From Branchipolynoe longqiensis (taxonomy: Eukaryota > Annelida > Polychaeta > Phyllodocida > Polynoidae): DNA of 64,000 bases. The position numbers and the translations under genes were made by a program. The stretch lies in contig CM059196.1 of assembly GCA_030323885.1 (NCBI GenBank), forward strand, positions 35,380,481 to 35,444,480. The letters run 5' to 3'. A model generated the notes under the pieces. That model was not told where the DNA came from. It saw only the letters and a list, made by a program, of their open reading frames with translations, and did not search any database. Shown here in pieces: positions 30,029 through 40,682 of this stretch (positions are counted from its first letter, which is position 1; every line of letters begins with the position of its first letter).

Positions 30029-30198
30029 TAGGATATCAGGATAATATGGCTAAGTGGGAAATCGGGTCATGGTGCCGGGGCTTGGTCTCCCAATTGGGGC
30101 AGCACTATAAAGTCGGCATTAGTGCGTACTGTCATCAGAGTTCGGTCGCCGTCCTGATATGACCTTACATATTGCTAGGAAGTATATCTCCAACAGAG
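30029..30198 (+). mobile_element. SINE-A 3' half, first of a serial pair
   Basis: Starts at the body landmark GGATATCAGGATAATATGGC and ends in ATCTCCAACAGAG. The 3' stem has one mismatch (CGTCCTG / TAGGAAG). Flanked by ATCAGCAGCAAAC (from 30015) and ATCAACAGCAAAT (from 30199), a plausible target-site duplication. Confidence 0.75.
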
Positions 30199-30217
30199 AT
30201 CAACAGCAAATTGAACT

Positions 30218-30538
30218 GGACGCATTGGCTGAATCGGTAGAAGGCAGGCCTCCCATGTGGAAGGTCGGGAGTTTGAATCCCGCTCGACTTAAACCGATGA
30301 CTTACAAAATTGATACTTGTTGTTACCAAGCTTGGCGCTCAGCATTACTAGGATAGGGAAAGAAATGCTCAGCGCAGTATCGCAGTATCAGGATAATGTG
30401 ATTGAGTGGGAAATCGGTACCTGGTCTCCCAGTGGGGCAGCACTATAAAGTCGCCGTGACTGCGCAATGTCATCACACATGGGTTGCCGTCCTGATATTA
30501 CCGTATATGTTGCCAGGAAGTAAATCTCCGACGAATAA
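30218..30538 (+). mobile_element. SINE-A, full length, second of a serial pair
   Basis: Type 1 head ATTGGCTGAATCGGTAGAAG, box B AGTTTGAATCCC, linker and body with a small deletion, then the 3' unit (CGTCCTG / CAGGAAG). CAACAGCAAA at 30201-30210 and 30539-30548 flanks it. It shares the same target string as the copy just before, so both appear to have entered the same site. Confidence 0.8.
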
Positions 30539-30550
30539 CAACAGCAAACC

Positions 30551-30900
30551 GCGAACCAATTCTACCAGCAGAGTGTATCTGCTTTACTAATAAACGCGGT
30601 TCCGTTCTGTGTTGCTAGCCGAGGAGGATTGCTTGTGTTTCTTTGTTTCGGGGACCCAGACGAGGTCAGCGGTTCCTCCTCCTTTTTATGTCAGGTTTTG
30701 TTCACGGAAATAAATCTGGTGCACTGTCTACCGGCTTTTTTGTGGCTTTTTTAATTACCAAAATGATTGAAATTTGAGCGTCCATGCAAGAAACAGTTTT
30801 TGTTTGTTTTTTGTTTGTCTTTTTTTTAAACTCTTGGGGTGTCTTTGTTAAATCACAGCTACTTTGCGTCCAACTTACACAGATTGACGGGTAGGTGGAG
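30551..30900. other. Unique sequence
   Basis: Mixed DNA with T-rich stretches near 30800-30830. No gene recognised. Confidence 0.5.
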
Positions 30901-30904
30901 CTAC

Positions 30905-31270
30905 GGGAGGAGGGGACGGTGATTATCTGTGTTTTCTACTTCCGGTCTGAATAGGGGACGAGGGTGCGGTGATTTTCTGTGCTGTCTACTTCCAGTCTCC
31001 TTTCCTCTAGTTTAACGACGCCAGGTGGCGTATCGTTAGTACCTTGCTGCGCCGGTGAGGTCGCGGCTGCCGCTTGTAGTCGACCTCTCCGCGCAGCCCT
31101 ATTTATACACGCCGGGGACCGGCGACAGGCACCAGGGGGCGCCACGGGTCTCATCCGTCACGTCAGCGCCATGTTTAAGCACACAGCGCCGGCACTGTAC
31201 TTCAAGACAGCGACCAAATGGGGATCACTCACTCTCACCTTCAGTTTGACGGAGAGCCACTCGCCCAACC
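30905..31270 (+). promoter_or_regulatory. GC-rich segment with ETS-like, TATA-like and CTCF-like sites
   Basis: An imperfect tandem pair (about 46 bp: GGTGATTATCTGTG... and GGTGATTTTCTGTG..., each followed by CTACTTCC) contains ACTTCCGGT (30938-30946), an ETS-type site. TATTTATACACGCC lies at 31100-31113 and a strong CTCF-like site at 31129-31142. Two open frames of 72 and 104 residues overlap here on opposite strands. They are of normal composition but show no known domain, so neither is called as a gene. A short promoter or insulator is an inference. Confidence 0.25.
31129..31142 (+). promoter_or_regulatory. Candidate CTCF-type site, strong
   Basis: GCACCAGGGGGCGC matches CCASYAGRKGGCRS at 13 of 14 positions, including the whole AGGGGGCGC core. 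Confidence 0.4.
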
Positions 31271-31282
31271 GGTGTATAAGTA

Positions 31283-31416
31283 TATATAATTAATATAGCA
31301 TTATTGTATAATTTTATATAACTTTATATAATTTTATATATTTTTATATCATGTTATATAATGTTACGTAATTTTATATAATTTTATATAATTGTATTTA
31401 ATATTATATGATTATC
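31283..31416. repeat. TTTTATATAA-type AT array
   Basis: Units such as ATTTTATATAATTTTATATA over about 130 bp. Low-complexity AT DNA. Confidence 0.88.
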
Positions 31417-31470
31417 CCGTCCTGATAGGGTATTAATTGATGCCAGGACGTAAAACTCCAACAACCAACC
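31417..31470 (+). mobile_element. SINE-A 3' unit only, with TSD
   Basis: A 54-bp insertion in AT-rich DNA. TATATGATTATC (31405-31416) and TATATGTTTATC (31471-31482) flank it, matching at 11 of 12. Its loop has diverged strongly (ATAGGGTATTAATTGATG), yet both stem arms CGTCCTG and CAGGACG are intact. Confidence 0.75.
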
Positions 31471-31494
31471 TATATGTTTATCTAATTATGTATA

Positions 31495-31903
31495 AGTATA
31501 TATAATTACATATATATATATAATATAAATATAATATATATATATATAATGTATATAATACTATATAATATGTATAAAATGTATATAATATAATATATAA
31601 TTATATATATACACATGACGATTTCAGGCGCAAAACCCCATAAACGCCAATACAAATCTTGAGATTAACATTGGAGTCAAACCTTCAAAAGGGTGATTCG
31701 TACATTTCTATTTTTGTGACCTCTTCATATATACATATATAAATATACACATATATACATATATATACATAAATATACATATATACATATGTATATACAA
31801 AGACATAGAAGCATATTATATATCTATATATGTACTTATATACATATGTTCATATATACATATATATGTGCATATACACACATATACATACATATATATA
31901 TAC

Positions 31904-31940
<37 letters not shown>

Positions 31941-31945
31941 TATAT
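31495..31945. repeat. TA-rich microsatellites (two blocks)
   Basis: TATATAATATA blocks at 31495-31612 and CATATATA blocks at 31725-31945, separated by about 110 bp of normal sequence that includes GCGCAAAACCCCATAAACGC, also found inverted at 45790-45815. Tyr-Ile frames are repeat translation. Confidence 0.92.
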
Positions 31946-32505
31946 CATATCGACACATTATTCTGACACGATGTAAAACAAACCGATACGACATGATGCC
32001 ACTGTGTGTCACGCAGATTGAGGGTGGAGACGGATTTAGTAATGGTTCCAAACAAAAACAGCATCGCCAGGTGCACGAGTGAAATTATGTACGCAGGTGG
32101 GCGAACCCCAAACAAATCAATAGGCAACCGCATCATCTGAGTCACTTCTAAACCATCACCACTTTGCCTTCTCCGGTGAGGTTAATTTAGAATTGGAGAC
32201 CCCTGAATCATATAAATACATTTCCTCATAAAAATAATATTTATATATATGATACATATAAGATATATATGTAATACTTATATTACATGCATATTTATGA
32301 AATATTATCTTTACTTATTTTATATTATCTATATTTATATATAGATATATATGCCATAATGACATATAATTACATATCCATATTATGTATATATATATGT
32401 AGATGTTAATAGTATGTAAAGCTGCGACCTACAATGATCATATATATTTACTAAATCGATTGTGCCTTCACAGTCGGAACCCTGCGTCATCTGATGGCGC
32501 AGATG

Positions 32506-32512
<7 letters not shown>
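31946..32512. other. Mixed AT-rich sequence
   Basis: Ordinary sequence with short TA runs. A small hairpin CATCTG/CAGATG occurs near 32488-32505. No gene recognised. Confidence 0.45.

Positions 32513-32562
<50 letters not shown>
32511..32562. repeat. (TA)n microsatellite
   Basis: About 25 uninterrupted TA units. Confidence 0.97.
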
Positions 32563-33219
32563 AGATATGAACAGCATATGTATATATATATACAACTGTA
32601 CTGTTTTGGCGTGCAGTGGTTATTGATGCTTAATAAATGGTGTGCACCTGTGTTATTCTAGTCACTCACCGATCTCACTCATGAAGCATTGTACTGCCAC
32701 CTACTACATTCAAAGCACTGAATAACCTAGGTTTAGCTCGCTATATGTATGTGCTCTCTAATTCCTTATGGGATTATAAAGAACGATGTCATTCCAGCTC
32801 CTTTCATAGAATATAAAATAAACCTACAATCTAACCAGATATATACATATCTCTCTTTCTTTTCCTTTATCTCTATCTCTCTCTCTCTCTATATATATAT
32901 ATATCTATGCATATGTATATATAAATATATATATGTAAATATATAAATGTATGTATATATCCTGTCTTAGTCATCTACTGCTCCAGCCTCCCCAACACCA
33001 GCTCCGATGGTGGCACCACCACCCCTGCACCATTCACTGTACCACTGAAAAAAACCATATATATATACATATATATGTATATATATACTCGGAATTAGTT
33101 CCAACCTTTGCCAGTGCGGCGCCACCTGCATGTGTGATTGTTCAACCATATACTGATATATAATGAACTGCGCTATTCACTGTATATATATAATATTATA
33201 TATATTCACATATACACAC
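32563..33219. other. Mixed AT-rich sequence with short TA runs
   Basis: Includes CTCTATATAT and ATATATGTAT microsatellites around 32870-32960 and 33055-33090. No gene recognised. A weak CTCF-like site in complement (TAGTAGGTGGCAGT) lies near 32695. Confidence 0.45.
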
Positions 33220-33224
33220 ACTTT

Positions 33225-33600
33225 TTTTAATATTTTTATTGAGGCTGTATTTATACTCTCCATAGCATATAAGACCGGGTACCCAGGCTTGTTTTCAATG
33301 CTGGCCAGTTGTAGTGTTGGTGTTATCTTACCACACAGTGGCTGCTGATAAGGTATTTGATTGCCTGCATTTCAGTAGCAGATAGATAATTGGTTGGTAT
33401 GGTTAGTAGCCTATGTTAGTTTTTTTTGATATATGTATTAATTTTTCTACACTTAAGCGCACATATACATATATATGTGTATATACAGTGTATATACAGT
33501 GTATATATAGTGACCTAGTGGTGCCTTATGTAAACATAGTTACTGCCTTGTGTGCACCAATCATGAACATCTATTTGCCATGCAGTGTATTGGAAATTGA
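33225..33600 (+). mobile_element. Rpt-D, copy 2
   Basis: Aligns by eye with 26848-27125: TTTATTGAGGCTGTATTTA, GGCTTGTTTTCAATGCTGG, AGTAGCCTATGTTAGTTTTT, then an inserted ATATACATATATGTGTATAT stretch, then GAACATCTATTTGCCATG. Class unknown. Confidence 0.45.
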
Positions 33601-33699
33601 TACGGTAAGGGCGCTCTGTGACCGGAAATTAAGCATTCTACACTGACTTGCCAACCACTTACCTTCAGGCCTGAGTTTTACTGGGTGCAGGACAGAGCG

Positions 33700-34060
33700 G
33701 GTTTGTCTGTGTGTGTGTGCGCGTGTGTGAGTGTGTGCGTGTGTGTGAGTGTGTGTTTGGGGGGGGGGAACTGGAGTGGGGATGTGGGTAGGTTGTGGAT
33801 TAGCAGCTGGCCGGTACTGGGAACACGACCAGTTGGCACTCCCACAAGGAGGGGGAGGGAAGGATGAGGAGGGGGAGGGAAGGATGAGGAGGATGCGGAG
33901 GGAAGGAAGGGGAGGAGGGAAGGTGGGGGAGGGAGGGAAGGAAGGAAAAGGGGGTACGGAGCGAAAGGGTAGGGGAGGGAGGGAAGGAAGAGGGTGGTGG
34001 GAGGGAAGGAGGAGGAGAGGAGGGGGGGAGGGGGGAAGAGGGGGAGAAGGGAAGGGGAGG
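33700..34060. repeat. (GT)n then GGGAGGGAAGGA purine tract
   Basis: GTGTGTGAGTGTGTG (33700-33760) with a G run, a 80-bp unique piece, then GGAAGGATGAGGAGGGGGAG-type polypurine to 34060. Frames of 118-183 residues are repeat-driven. Confidence 0.93.
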
Positions 34061-34063
34061 AGC

Positions 34064-34342
34064 GTTGGTTGGTTGCTCGCTTGGTTGTTGGAGTTTTGCA
34101 TCCTGGCAGCATCTAAGGTCATATAAGGACGTGAACCGACTTGTGACAGTGCACACTCATGGTGACTTTATAGTGCTGCCCCACTTGAAGACCAGGCCAA
34201 GAGCCCAGTGACCTGATATCCCACTCAGTCACATGTTCATGACACTTAGCCAACCATCCTAGCCCTATCCTAATATTAATAATGCTGAGCGCCTAACTAG
34301 GAAGTGGCAAGTATTAATGCTTCAGTCATTGCTTTGACTAGG
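34064..34342 (-). mobile_element. SINE-A, lacking tRNA head
   Basis: Minus-strand copy with tail complement GTTGGTTGGTTGC, body, and linker (complement of AATGACTGAAGC, degenerate). It stops at the linker, so the tRNA-like part is missing and is followed by GGAGGAGG purine DNA and the 10-bp array. Confidence 0.8.
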
Positions 34343-34376
34343 AGGAGGAGGGGGACGAGGGAGAGGTGAAAAATAT

Positions 34377-34745
34377 GTGTGACGCAGTGTGACGCAGTGC
34401 GCGCAGTGTGATGCAGTGCGTGCAGTGTGCGCAGTGTCCGCAGTGTGATGCAGTGTGCGCAATATGCGCAGTGTGATGCAGTGCGCACAGTGTGACGTAG
34501 TGCGCGCAGTGTGCGCGTTGTGCACGTTGTGCGCAGTGTCCGTAGTGTGACGCAGTGTGATGCAGTGTGCGCAGTGTGACGCATTGTGACGCAATGTGCG
34601 CAGTGTGATGCAGAGTGCGCAGTGTGACGCAGTGCGCGCAGTGTGATGCAGTGTGACGCAGTGTGACGCAGTGTGCGCAGTGTGACGCAGTATGACGCAG
34701 TGTGACGCAGTGCGCGCAGTGTGACGCAGTGCGCGCAGTGTGCGC
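34377..34745. repeat. 10-bp GTGTGACGCA array
   Basis: About 37 units, mostly GTGTGACGCA, GTGTGATGCA or GTGCGCGCA variants (units of 9-11). TGACGCA resembles an AP-1/CRE half site and GCGCAGTGTG is CpG-rich. His/Cys/Ala/Thr minus frames of up to 179 residues are repeat translation. Confidence 0.95.
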
Positions 34746-35239
34746 CCCCACCACGTACCTGCGTCTCCATGGAAGAATGCAAGCAGCTCACCTGTACCGG
34801 GTTGTCCGTGTCACCTTGGGAATGCAATACGCCCAAGATAAGCCAGCTTCACTGCACGTGGGACGGCTTTATGGCACTGTCTGCGTGGTGTGTGTGTGTG
34901 TTATTGTGGGGGGGGGGGGGGAGAAGGAGTATTCAATTACAGCCTCGGGGAATAGTTCTACATAGATTTGGCATACCGGTGTGTTCAGACCAATTCGCAT
35001 AATACATTATAGGTAATTTGGATGATTTGTTATTTCTACTGCAAGTCATATATGTATATATATACATTTTACCTCGGGTCGCTGTTGAATTTGTGAGTAT
35101 TTCCCCCCAGAACTAGTTCATAATCTCGATGTTTATAAGTCAGATGTCGTTCCCTGCTATGCTTTTCGTCTTCACTAAATGTTGTAGTCTGTGTGTCACA
35201 GCCGTGTGTATTCTTTGGCTCAAAATTCCACAATGTGGG
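34746..35239. other. Unique sequence with G run
   Basis: G run at 34907-34921. TATATATATACATTTTACCTCGG near 35055 recalls the string at 9945. No gene recognised. Confidence 0.45.
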
Positions 35240-35584
35240 GCCAGACTGGAAGGCAGAATGAGTTGAGCATCCAATCTCTAGTTTTGGTATATCGTGGGAT
35301 TCGAACCCAGGGGTTTAAACCCTGATCGAATCAAACCGATGACTTAAAAATCTATACTTATCGCTTCCTAGCCTGGCGCTTGGCATTAATAGGATAGGGA
35401 AAGACTAGTTGGCTCAGTGTCGGGATAATGTGACTGAGTTGGATATCAAGTCATGGTGCTAGCGGCATGATTTCCCAGTGGGGTAGCACTATAAAGTCGC
35501 CATGAGTGTGCACTGTCACAATCACTACCTGTCCTGACATAACCTTAGACGTTGTCAGAAGGTAAAACACCACCAACCAACCAC
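35240..35584 (+). mobile_element. SINE-A, full length, type 2 head
   Basis: Head CCAGACTGGAAGGCAGAATGAGTTGAGC-like (type 2), box B GATTCGAACCC, linker ATCAAACCGATGACTTAAAA, complete body, and a degraded 3' stem (TGTCCTG / CAGAAGG). An older copy. Confidence 0.83.
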
Positions 35585-35930
35585 ACCCGTGTACCGATAG
35601 CGTTAATTAAAAAGGCAGTCAGTCAGTCTGTTAGTGACATTCTCACAGAATATTGAAATCGCAATGAAAGCAATATTCATTCAGATAGCACCGTTATTCT
35701 TTCACCAATCAGTGTTTGTGTATTCTCACAGATATTGTTAACTGAGTAATTTTCTTGTCTCCGGTGTCATTTCTTCCTCACCTGTCTGACTCTGGAAGGC
35801 AATCGGAGACCACATATTTACTATTCTAATGAACGTTCAGAGACCGCTCTTTGAGATTAGTCTATCAAGCTATGAACAATGTCGAGTACTCGCTTTGAGA
35901 GTATACGATGAGGCAGGGACAATGACTCTC
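35585..35930. other. Unique sequence grading into the 43-bp array
   Basis: Towards the right, phrases such as TTTGAGAGTATACGATGAGG show degenerate units of the array at 36270, so the array once extended here. Confidence 0.4.
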
Positions 35931-35934
35931 TTTG

Positions 35935-35983
35935 TTTGGTTGTTGGTATTTTACGTCCTAGCAACATCTAAGGTCATATCAGG
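35935..35983 (-). mobile_element. SINE-A 3' unit only, with TSD
   Basis: A 49-bp minus-strand 3' unit (complement of CCTGATATGACCTTAGATG). ACTCTCTTTG (35925-35934) and ACTTTCTTTG (35984-35993) flank it, 9 of 10 matching. Confidence 0.68.
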
Positions 35984-36039
35984 ACTTTCTTTGATAGACT
36001 ATTATTAGGCTATGAGACATAGCGGTGAGTCCTTGAGAG

Positions 36040-36088
36040 TATCCTGATATTACCTTAGATGTTGCTAGGACGTATAACAACAAAGAAA
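36040..36088 (+). mobile_element. SINE-A 3' unit only
   Basis: ATCCTGATATTACCTTAGAT and GCTAGGACGTATAACAACAA match the 3' unit. It is opposite in orientation to the unit 57 bp upstream, so the two make an inverted pair. No clear target-site duplication. Confidence 0.65.
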
Positions 36089-36269
36089 CTCTTTTAATAG
36101 TATGTTTTCTATATGGGGCCTTGGAAAATAAGGAAGGTTCTCTGTGGCAATATACAGCTATTAAAATACCTACGACTCGCTACTACTCCCTTGGAGAATA
36201 TGCTCTGAGGCCATGAATGACACGAACGACTCTCTTTGCAAGTATTATAAGATGAGGCTAACCAAATAC

Positions 36270-36965
36270 TGACAAGCCTCTGAGAGTATTCCATGAGGCT
36301 ATGAAAAGTGCCGACTTCTACTATGAGAGTATACTATGAGGCTATGAAAATCGGCAACTACTACTATGAGAGAGTGCACTATGATGCTATGAAAAGTGTC
36401 AACTACTATGAGTATGAGAGTATACTATGAGGCTATGAAATGTGGCAACTACTACTGTGAGAGTATACTGTGAGGCTATGAAAATCGGCAACTACTACTA
36501 TGAGAGTATACTATGAGGCTATGAAAAGCGGCAACTTCTACTATCAGAGTATACTATGAGGCTATGAAATGCGGCAACTACTACTATGAGAGTATACTAT
36601 GAGGCTATGAAAAGCATCAACTACTATGAGTATGAGAGTATACTATGAGGCTACGAAAAGCAGCAACTAATACTATGAGAGTATACTATGAGGCTATGAA
36701 AAGCAGCAACTTCTACTATCAGAGAACACTATGGGGCTATGAAAAGCGTCAAATACTATGAGTATGAGAGTATACTATGAGGCTATGAAATGCGGCAACT
36801 ACTACTATGAGAGTATACTATGAGGCTATGAAATGCGGCAACTACTACTATGAGAGTATACTATGAGGCTATGGAAAGCGCCGACCACTCTCTATGAGAC
36901 TATACTGTGAAGCTATGAAAAGCGCCAAGTATTCTCTATGAAGCCGACTAACGACCCTCTTTGAG
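36270..36965. repeat. 43-bp satellite, about 16 units
   Basis: Unit CTACTATGAGAGTATACTAT, then GAGGCTATGAAAAGCGGC, then AACTA. GAGGCT starts at 36295, 36338, 36429, 36472 and 36515 give steps of 43 with some units 2-3 bases longer. Edges are degenerate. Stops are frequent, so no long frame. Confidence 0.95.
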
Positions 36966-37213
36966 AGCATATTATGACTATGAGGCTACTGAGAATTCCT
37001 GACAACGGGCGATAATTAGTGAGAGCAGGTGACCCAATAAAGTAATTGGCGAAGTGGGATGAGGCGGTGTCAGCGGCAGGGTGCCGGCCGGGGGCTGGGG
37101 ATGACAGGTGAGAAAATGGTGGCGTTGCATGTGCAGACATGTCAGCGTTGTTCCTGGAACCTCACTGCACCTCATTGCACCGCGCCACACTGTCGCGTGC
37201 AACGCTGACTTGT
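36966..37213. other. Unique spacer
   Basis: Mixed sequence, CpG-containing, no element recognised. Confidence 0.4.
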
Positions 37214-38565
37214 ACCACACTCACTCACACACTCACTCACACACTGACGCACTCACTCACACACTCACTCACACACTCACTCACACACTCACTCACTCAC
37301 ACACTCACTCACACACTGACGCACTCACTCACACACTCACTCACTGACACACTCACTCACACACTGACACACTCACTCACACACTCACTCACACACTCAC
37401 TCACACACTCACTCACACACTGACGCACTCACTCACACACTCACTCACTCACTCACACACTCACTCACACACTGACGCACTCACTCACACACTCACTCAC
37501 ACACTCACTCACTCACACACTGACGCACTCACTCACACACTCACTCACACACTCACTCACACACTGACGCACTCACTCACACACTCACTCACACTCACTC
37601 ACACACTCACTCACACACTGACACACTCACACACTCACTCACACACTCACTCACACACTGACGCACTCACACACTCACTCACACACTCACTCACACACTC
37701 ACTCACACACTGACGCACTCACTCACACACTCACTCACACACTCACTCACACACTCACTCACACACTCACACACTCACTCACACTCACTCACACACTGAC
37801 GCACTCACTCACACACTCACTCACAAACTCACTCATTCACTCACTTACTCACACACTCACTCACACACTCACACACTCACTCAAAAACTCTCACTCACAC
37901 ACTCATTCACTCACACACTCACTCACACACTCATTCACATTCACACTCACACACTCACTCACACACTCACTGACATACTCACACACTCACTCACTCACAC
38001 ACTGACGCACTCACTCACACACTCACTGACAAACTCATTCACAAACTCACTCATTCACTCACTTACTCACACACTCACTCACACACTCACACACTCACTC
38101 AAAAACTCTCACTCACACACTCATTCACTCACACACTCACTCACACACTGACGCACTCACTCACACACTCACTCACAAACTCACTCACACACTCACTCAC
38201 ACACTGACGCACTCACTCACACATTCACTCACACGCTCACTTACTCACACTCACTCACACACTCACTCACACACTCACTCACACTCAGTCACACTCATTC
38301 ACTCACACACTCATTCACTCACTCATTCACTCACTCACCCACTCACTCACATACTTACGCACTCACTCACATACTCACTCACACACTCACCCTCATTCAC
38401 ACACTCACTCACTCTTACTCAGTCAGTCAGTCACTCACTCACTCATTCACACCCCCAGGCTCCCTCCATCCAGGTCCCCATCTGCAGACGCAGGTTGCCC
38501 ACTCACTCACTCTCACTCATTCACTCACTCACTTACTCACTCACTCACTCACTCACTCATTCACA
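37214..38565. repeat. ACTC/ACACACTC array, 1.3 kb
   Basis: CACTCACTCACA units with regularly placed ACACTGACGC variants, so a higher-order period exists (roughly 40-90 bp, irregular). At the right end a segment CATTCACACCCCCAGG (38443) recurs as CATTCACACCTCCAGG (38559), a duplication of period 116. Leu-Thr-His frames are repeat translation. Confidence 0.96.
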
Positions 38566-38814
38566 CCTCCAGGCCCCCTCCGTCCAGCTCCCGATCTGCA
38601 TGCCCAGGTTGCCCACACCTCATATTCACTACAGACTCTTATTGCGCAGAAATGTAGTCAGACCTTTAGACATGTGGCATATTTAGGAGGGCGAGGGTGG
38701 GTGTGGTGCTGGTGGTGGGTTTCCTGATTGTCGAGAAACCCCTCCCCGAATAAATACAGCAGAACTAAGTACACACCCCAGTCACTCCTTTACATGAGTG
38801 GCGTGTGTGTGTCT
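38566..38814. other. Unique spacer
   Basis: Ordinary sequence; no gene recognised. Confidence 0.4.

Positions 38815-38846
<32 letters not shown>
38815..38846. repeat. Poly-G run of 32
   Basis: The longest homopolymer in the window, preceded by TGTGTGTGTC. Length should be treated with caution because sequencing of such runs is error-prone. Confidence 0.9.
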
Positions 38847-38847
<1 letters not shown>

Positions 38848-38998
38848 CCCGGAAACCGCTCTCCGCCACTCTAACACAAAATAAACCAGAAATAAAATGA
38901 GTGAAATGTCACTAAAATTAATTATTTTGATGCAATAAAAACAACGACAAAGTTGTGGTGGGATTCCCCCAAAACCATTGTTAGCTCTTTCCAACCAT

Positions 38999-39045
38999 CC
39001 TTTTTATGTGGTCGCAAAGTGGTCGCAGGTGGTAGCAAGTAAGGG
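38999..39045 (+). mobile_element. Fragment of a GTGGTCGCAAAGTGGT repeat
   Basis: TTTATGTGGTCGCAAAGTGG followed by GGTAGCAAGTA matches 52190-52225 (TTTTGTGGTCGCAAAGTGGT). Likely the end of an interspersed element seen only in pieces here. Confidence 0.4.
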
Positions 39046-39090
39046 GCATAAGAATAAGAAGTTGGTGCACAGGTATTCTTACACTTGCTA

Positions 39091-39543
39091 ATATAATGTA
39101 ATGCAATATCATATGTTATAATGTAATGCAATGTAATATAATGTACTACAGTATAATATAATGTAATGCAATATAATATTATTACTGAAATATAATATAA
39201 TGTAATGCAATATAATATAATGTAATGCAATATAATATAATGTAATCCAATATGATATAATGTAAGGCAATATAATATAATGTAAGGCAATATAATATAT
39301 TATAATGTAATGCAATATAATATAATGTAAGGCAATATAATATAATGCAATGTAATATAATGTAATGCAAAATAATATATTATAATGTAATGCAATATAA
39401 TATAATGCAATATAATGTAATGCAATATAATATTTTATGATGTAATGCAATATTATATAATGTGAGGCAATATAATATAATGTAATGCAATATAATATAT
39501 GATAATGTGATGCAACATAATATAATATAATACAATATAATAT
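39091..39543. repeat. 20-bp AT-rich array (AATGTAATGCAATATAATAT)
   Basis: About 22 units of AATGTAATGCAATATAATAT with small deletions. Stop-free minus frames read Tyr-Ile-Leu-His repeats up to 152 residues and are repeat translation. Confidence 0.96.
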
Positions 39544-39890
39544 TAGCAGACACAATAGCCAGTACATTATACAGTAGTAGCCGTCTTCAGCGACCGCTGT
39601 GATGGGCGAACCCCTACCAAGTGTGGAGAGTTATCTAATTCAACAATTGATTGCCCTCCGGTGTCAGGACACCTGCTATCTTGCAACAACATTGGTCTGG
39701 ATGCAAAGTTACATGTAGTTGTCCATTGCAGACAGGTACTAAAACCTCTCTAAATTACCTCTCAGCGCCCCCCCCCCCCTCACTCCCCCATAACGGAGCA
39801 GTGATACATTGCATGCAGGCATTGCCTATTTGCCGCTAGTTCCCTCATCTCAGCCACTATATGCCTGGCTATTACACGGGCCTCCTTCCC
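39544..39890. other. Unique sequence
   Basis: Mixed sequence with a C run near 39768. No gene recognised. Confidence 0.45.
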
Positions 39891-40682
39891 ACCCCCACGC
39901 ATCCCCACCCACACACACACACTCACACTGACACACACTCACGCACACCCACGCATCCCCACCCACACCACCAGACGCGCACACAACCACACACACAACC
40001 ACACACACAGCCACACACTACACACACACACTCACGCACACCACGCATCCCCACCCACACCCACCCAGACACACACCACAACAACACACAACCACCACAG
40101 AGCCACACACACTCACACACACACACTCACGCACACCCACGCATCCCCACCCACACCCACCCAGACACACACACAACCACACACACACAGCCACACACCC
40201 ACACACACTTACACCCCCCACACCCACAGCCACATCCACAACCATACACACACTCACACACACTCACCCACATCCACACAGCCACACACACAGCCACATC
40301 CCCACTCACACACCCCCACACCCCATCCACTCACACACACTCACGCACACCCACACCAACCACACCCCACTCACACCCCCACTCACACACACCCACACAG
40401 CCACACCCACCACAGCACCCACACCCCACACCCCCCACACCCCCCACACACAACCACATCCCCCACACAACCACACACAACCCACCACACCCCACACCAC
40501 ACCTACACCCACCATACCCATGCACACCCACCCATCCCCACCCACGCACACCCCCTCTAACAACCACGCCCCCCTCTAACATCCACACCCCCTGTAATAT
40601 CTACACACCCACACCCCCTCTACCACCCCCCACCCCTCCACACACCCCCACCGACGCCCCACCACCACCACCACCACCACCA
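39891..40682. repeat. CACACCCACACA array, 0.8 kb
   Basis: CA-rich units with recurring CACTCACGCACACCCACGC, ATCCCCACCCACAC blocks (39900, 39950, 40045, 40140), a higher-order repeat of roughly 50-95 bp, ending in (CCA)n. His/Thr/Pro plus frames and Val/Cys minus frames of up to 396 residues are not genes. Confidence 0.95.

Noticed and set aside
30979..31293. 104-residue open frame of normal composition
   Set aside because: No recognisable domain, overlaps another frame on the opposite strand, and no splice-linked exons seen. Kept only as part of a possible regulatory patch.
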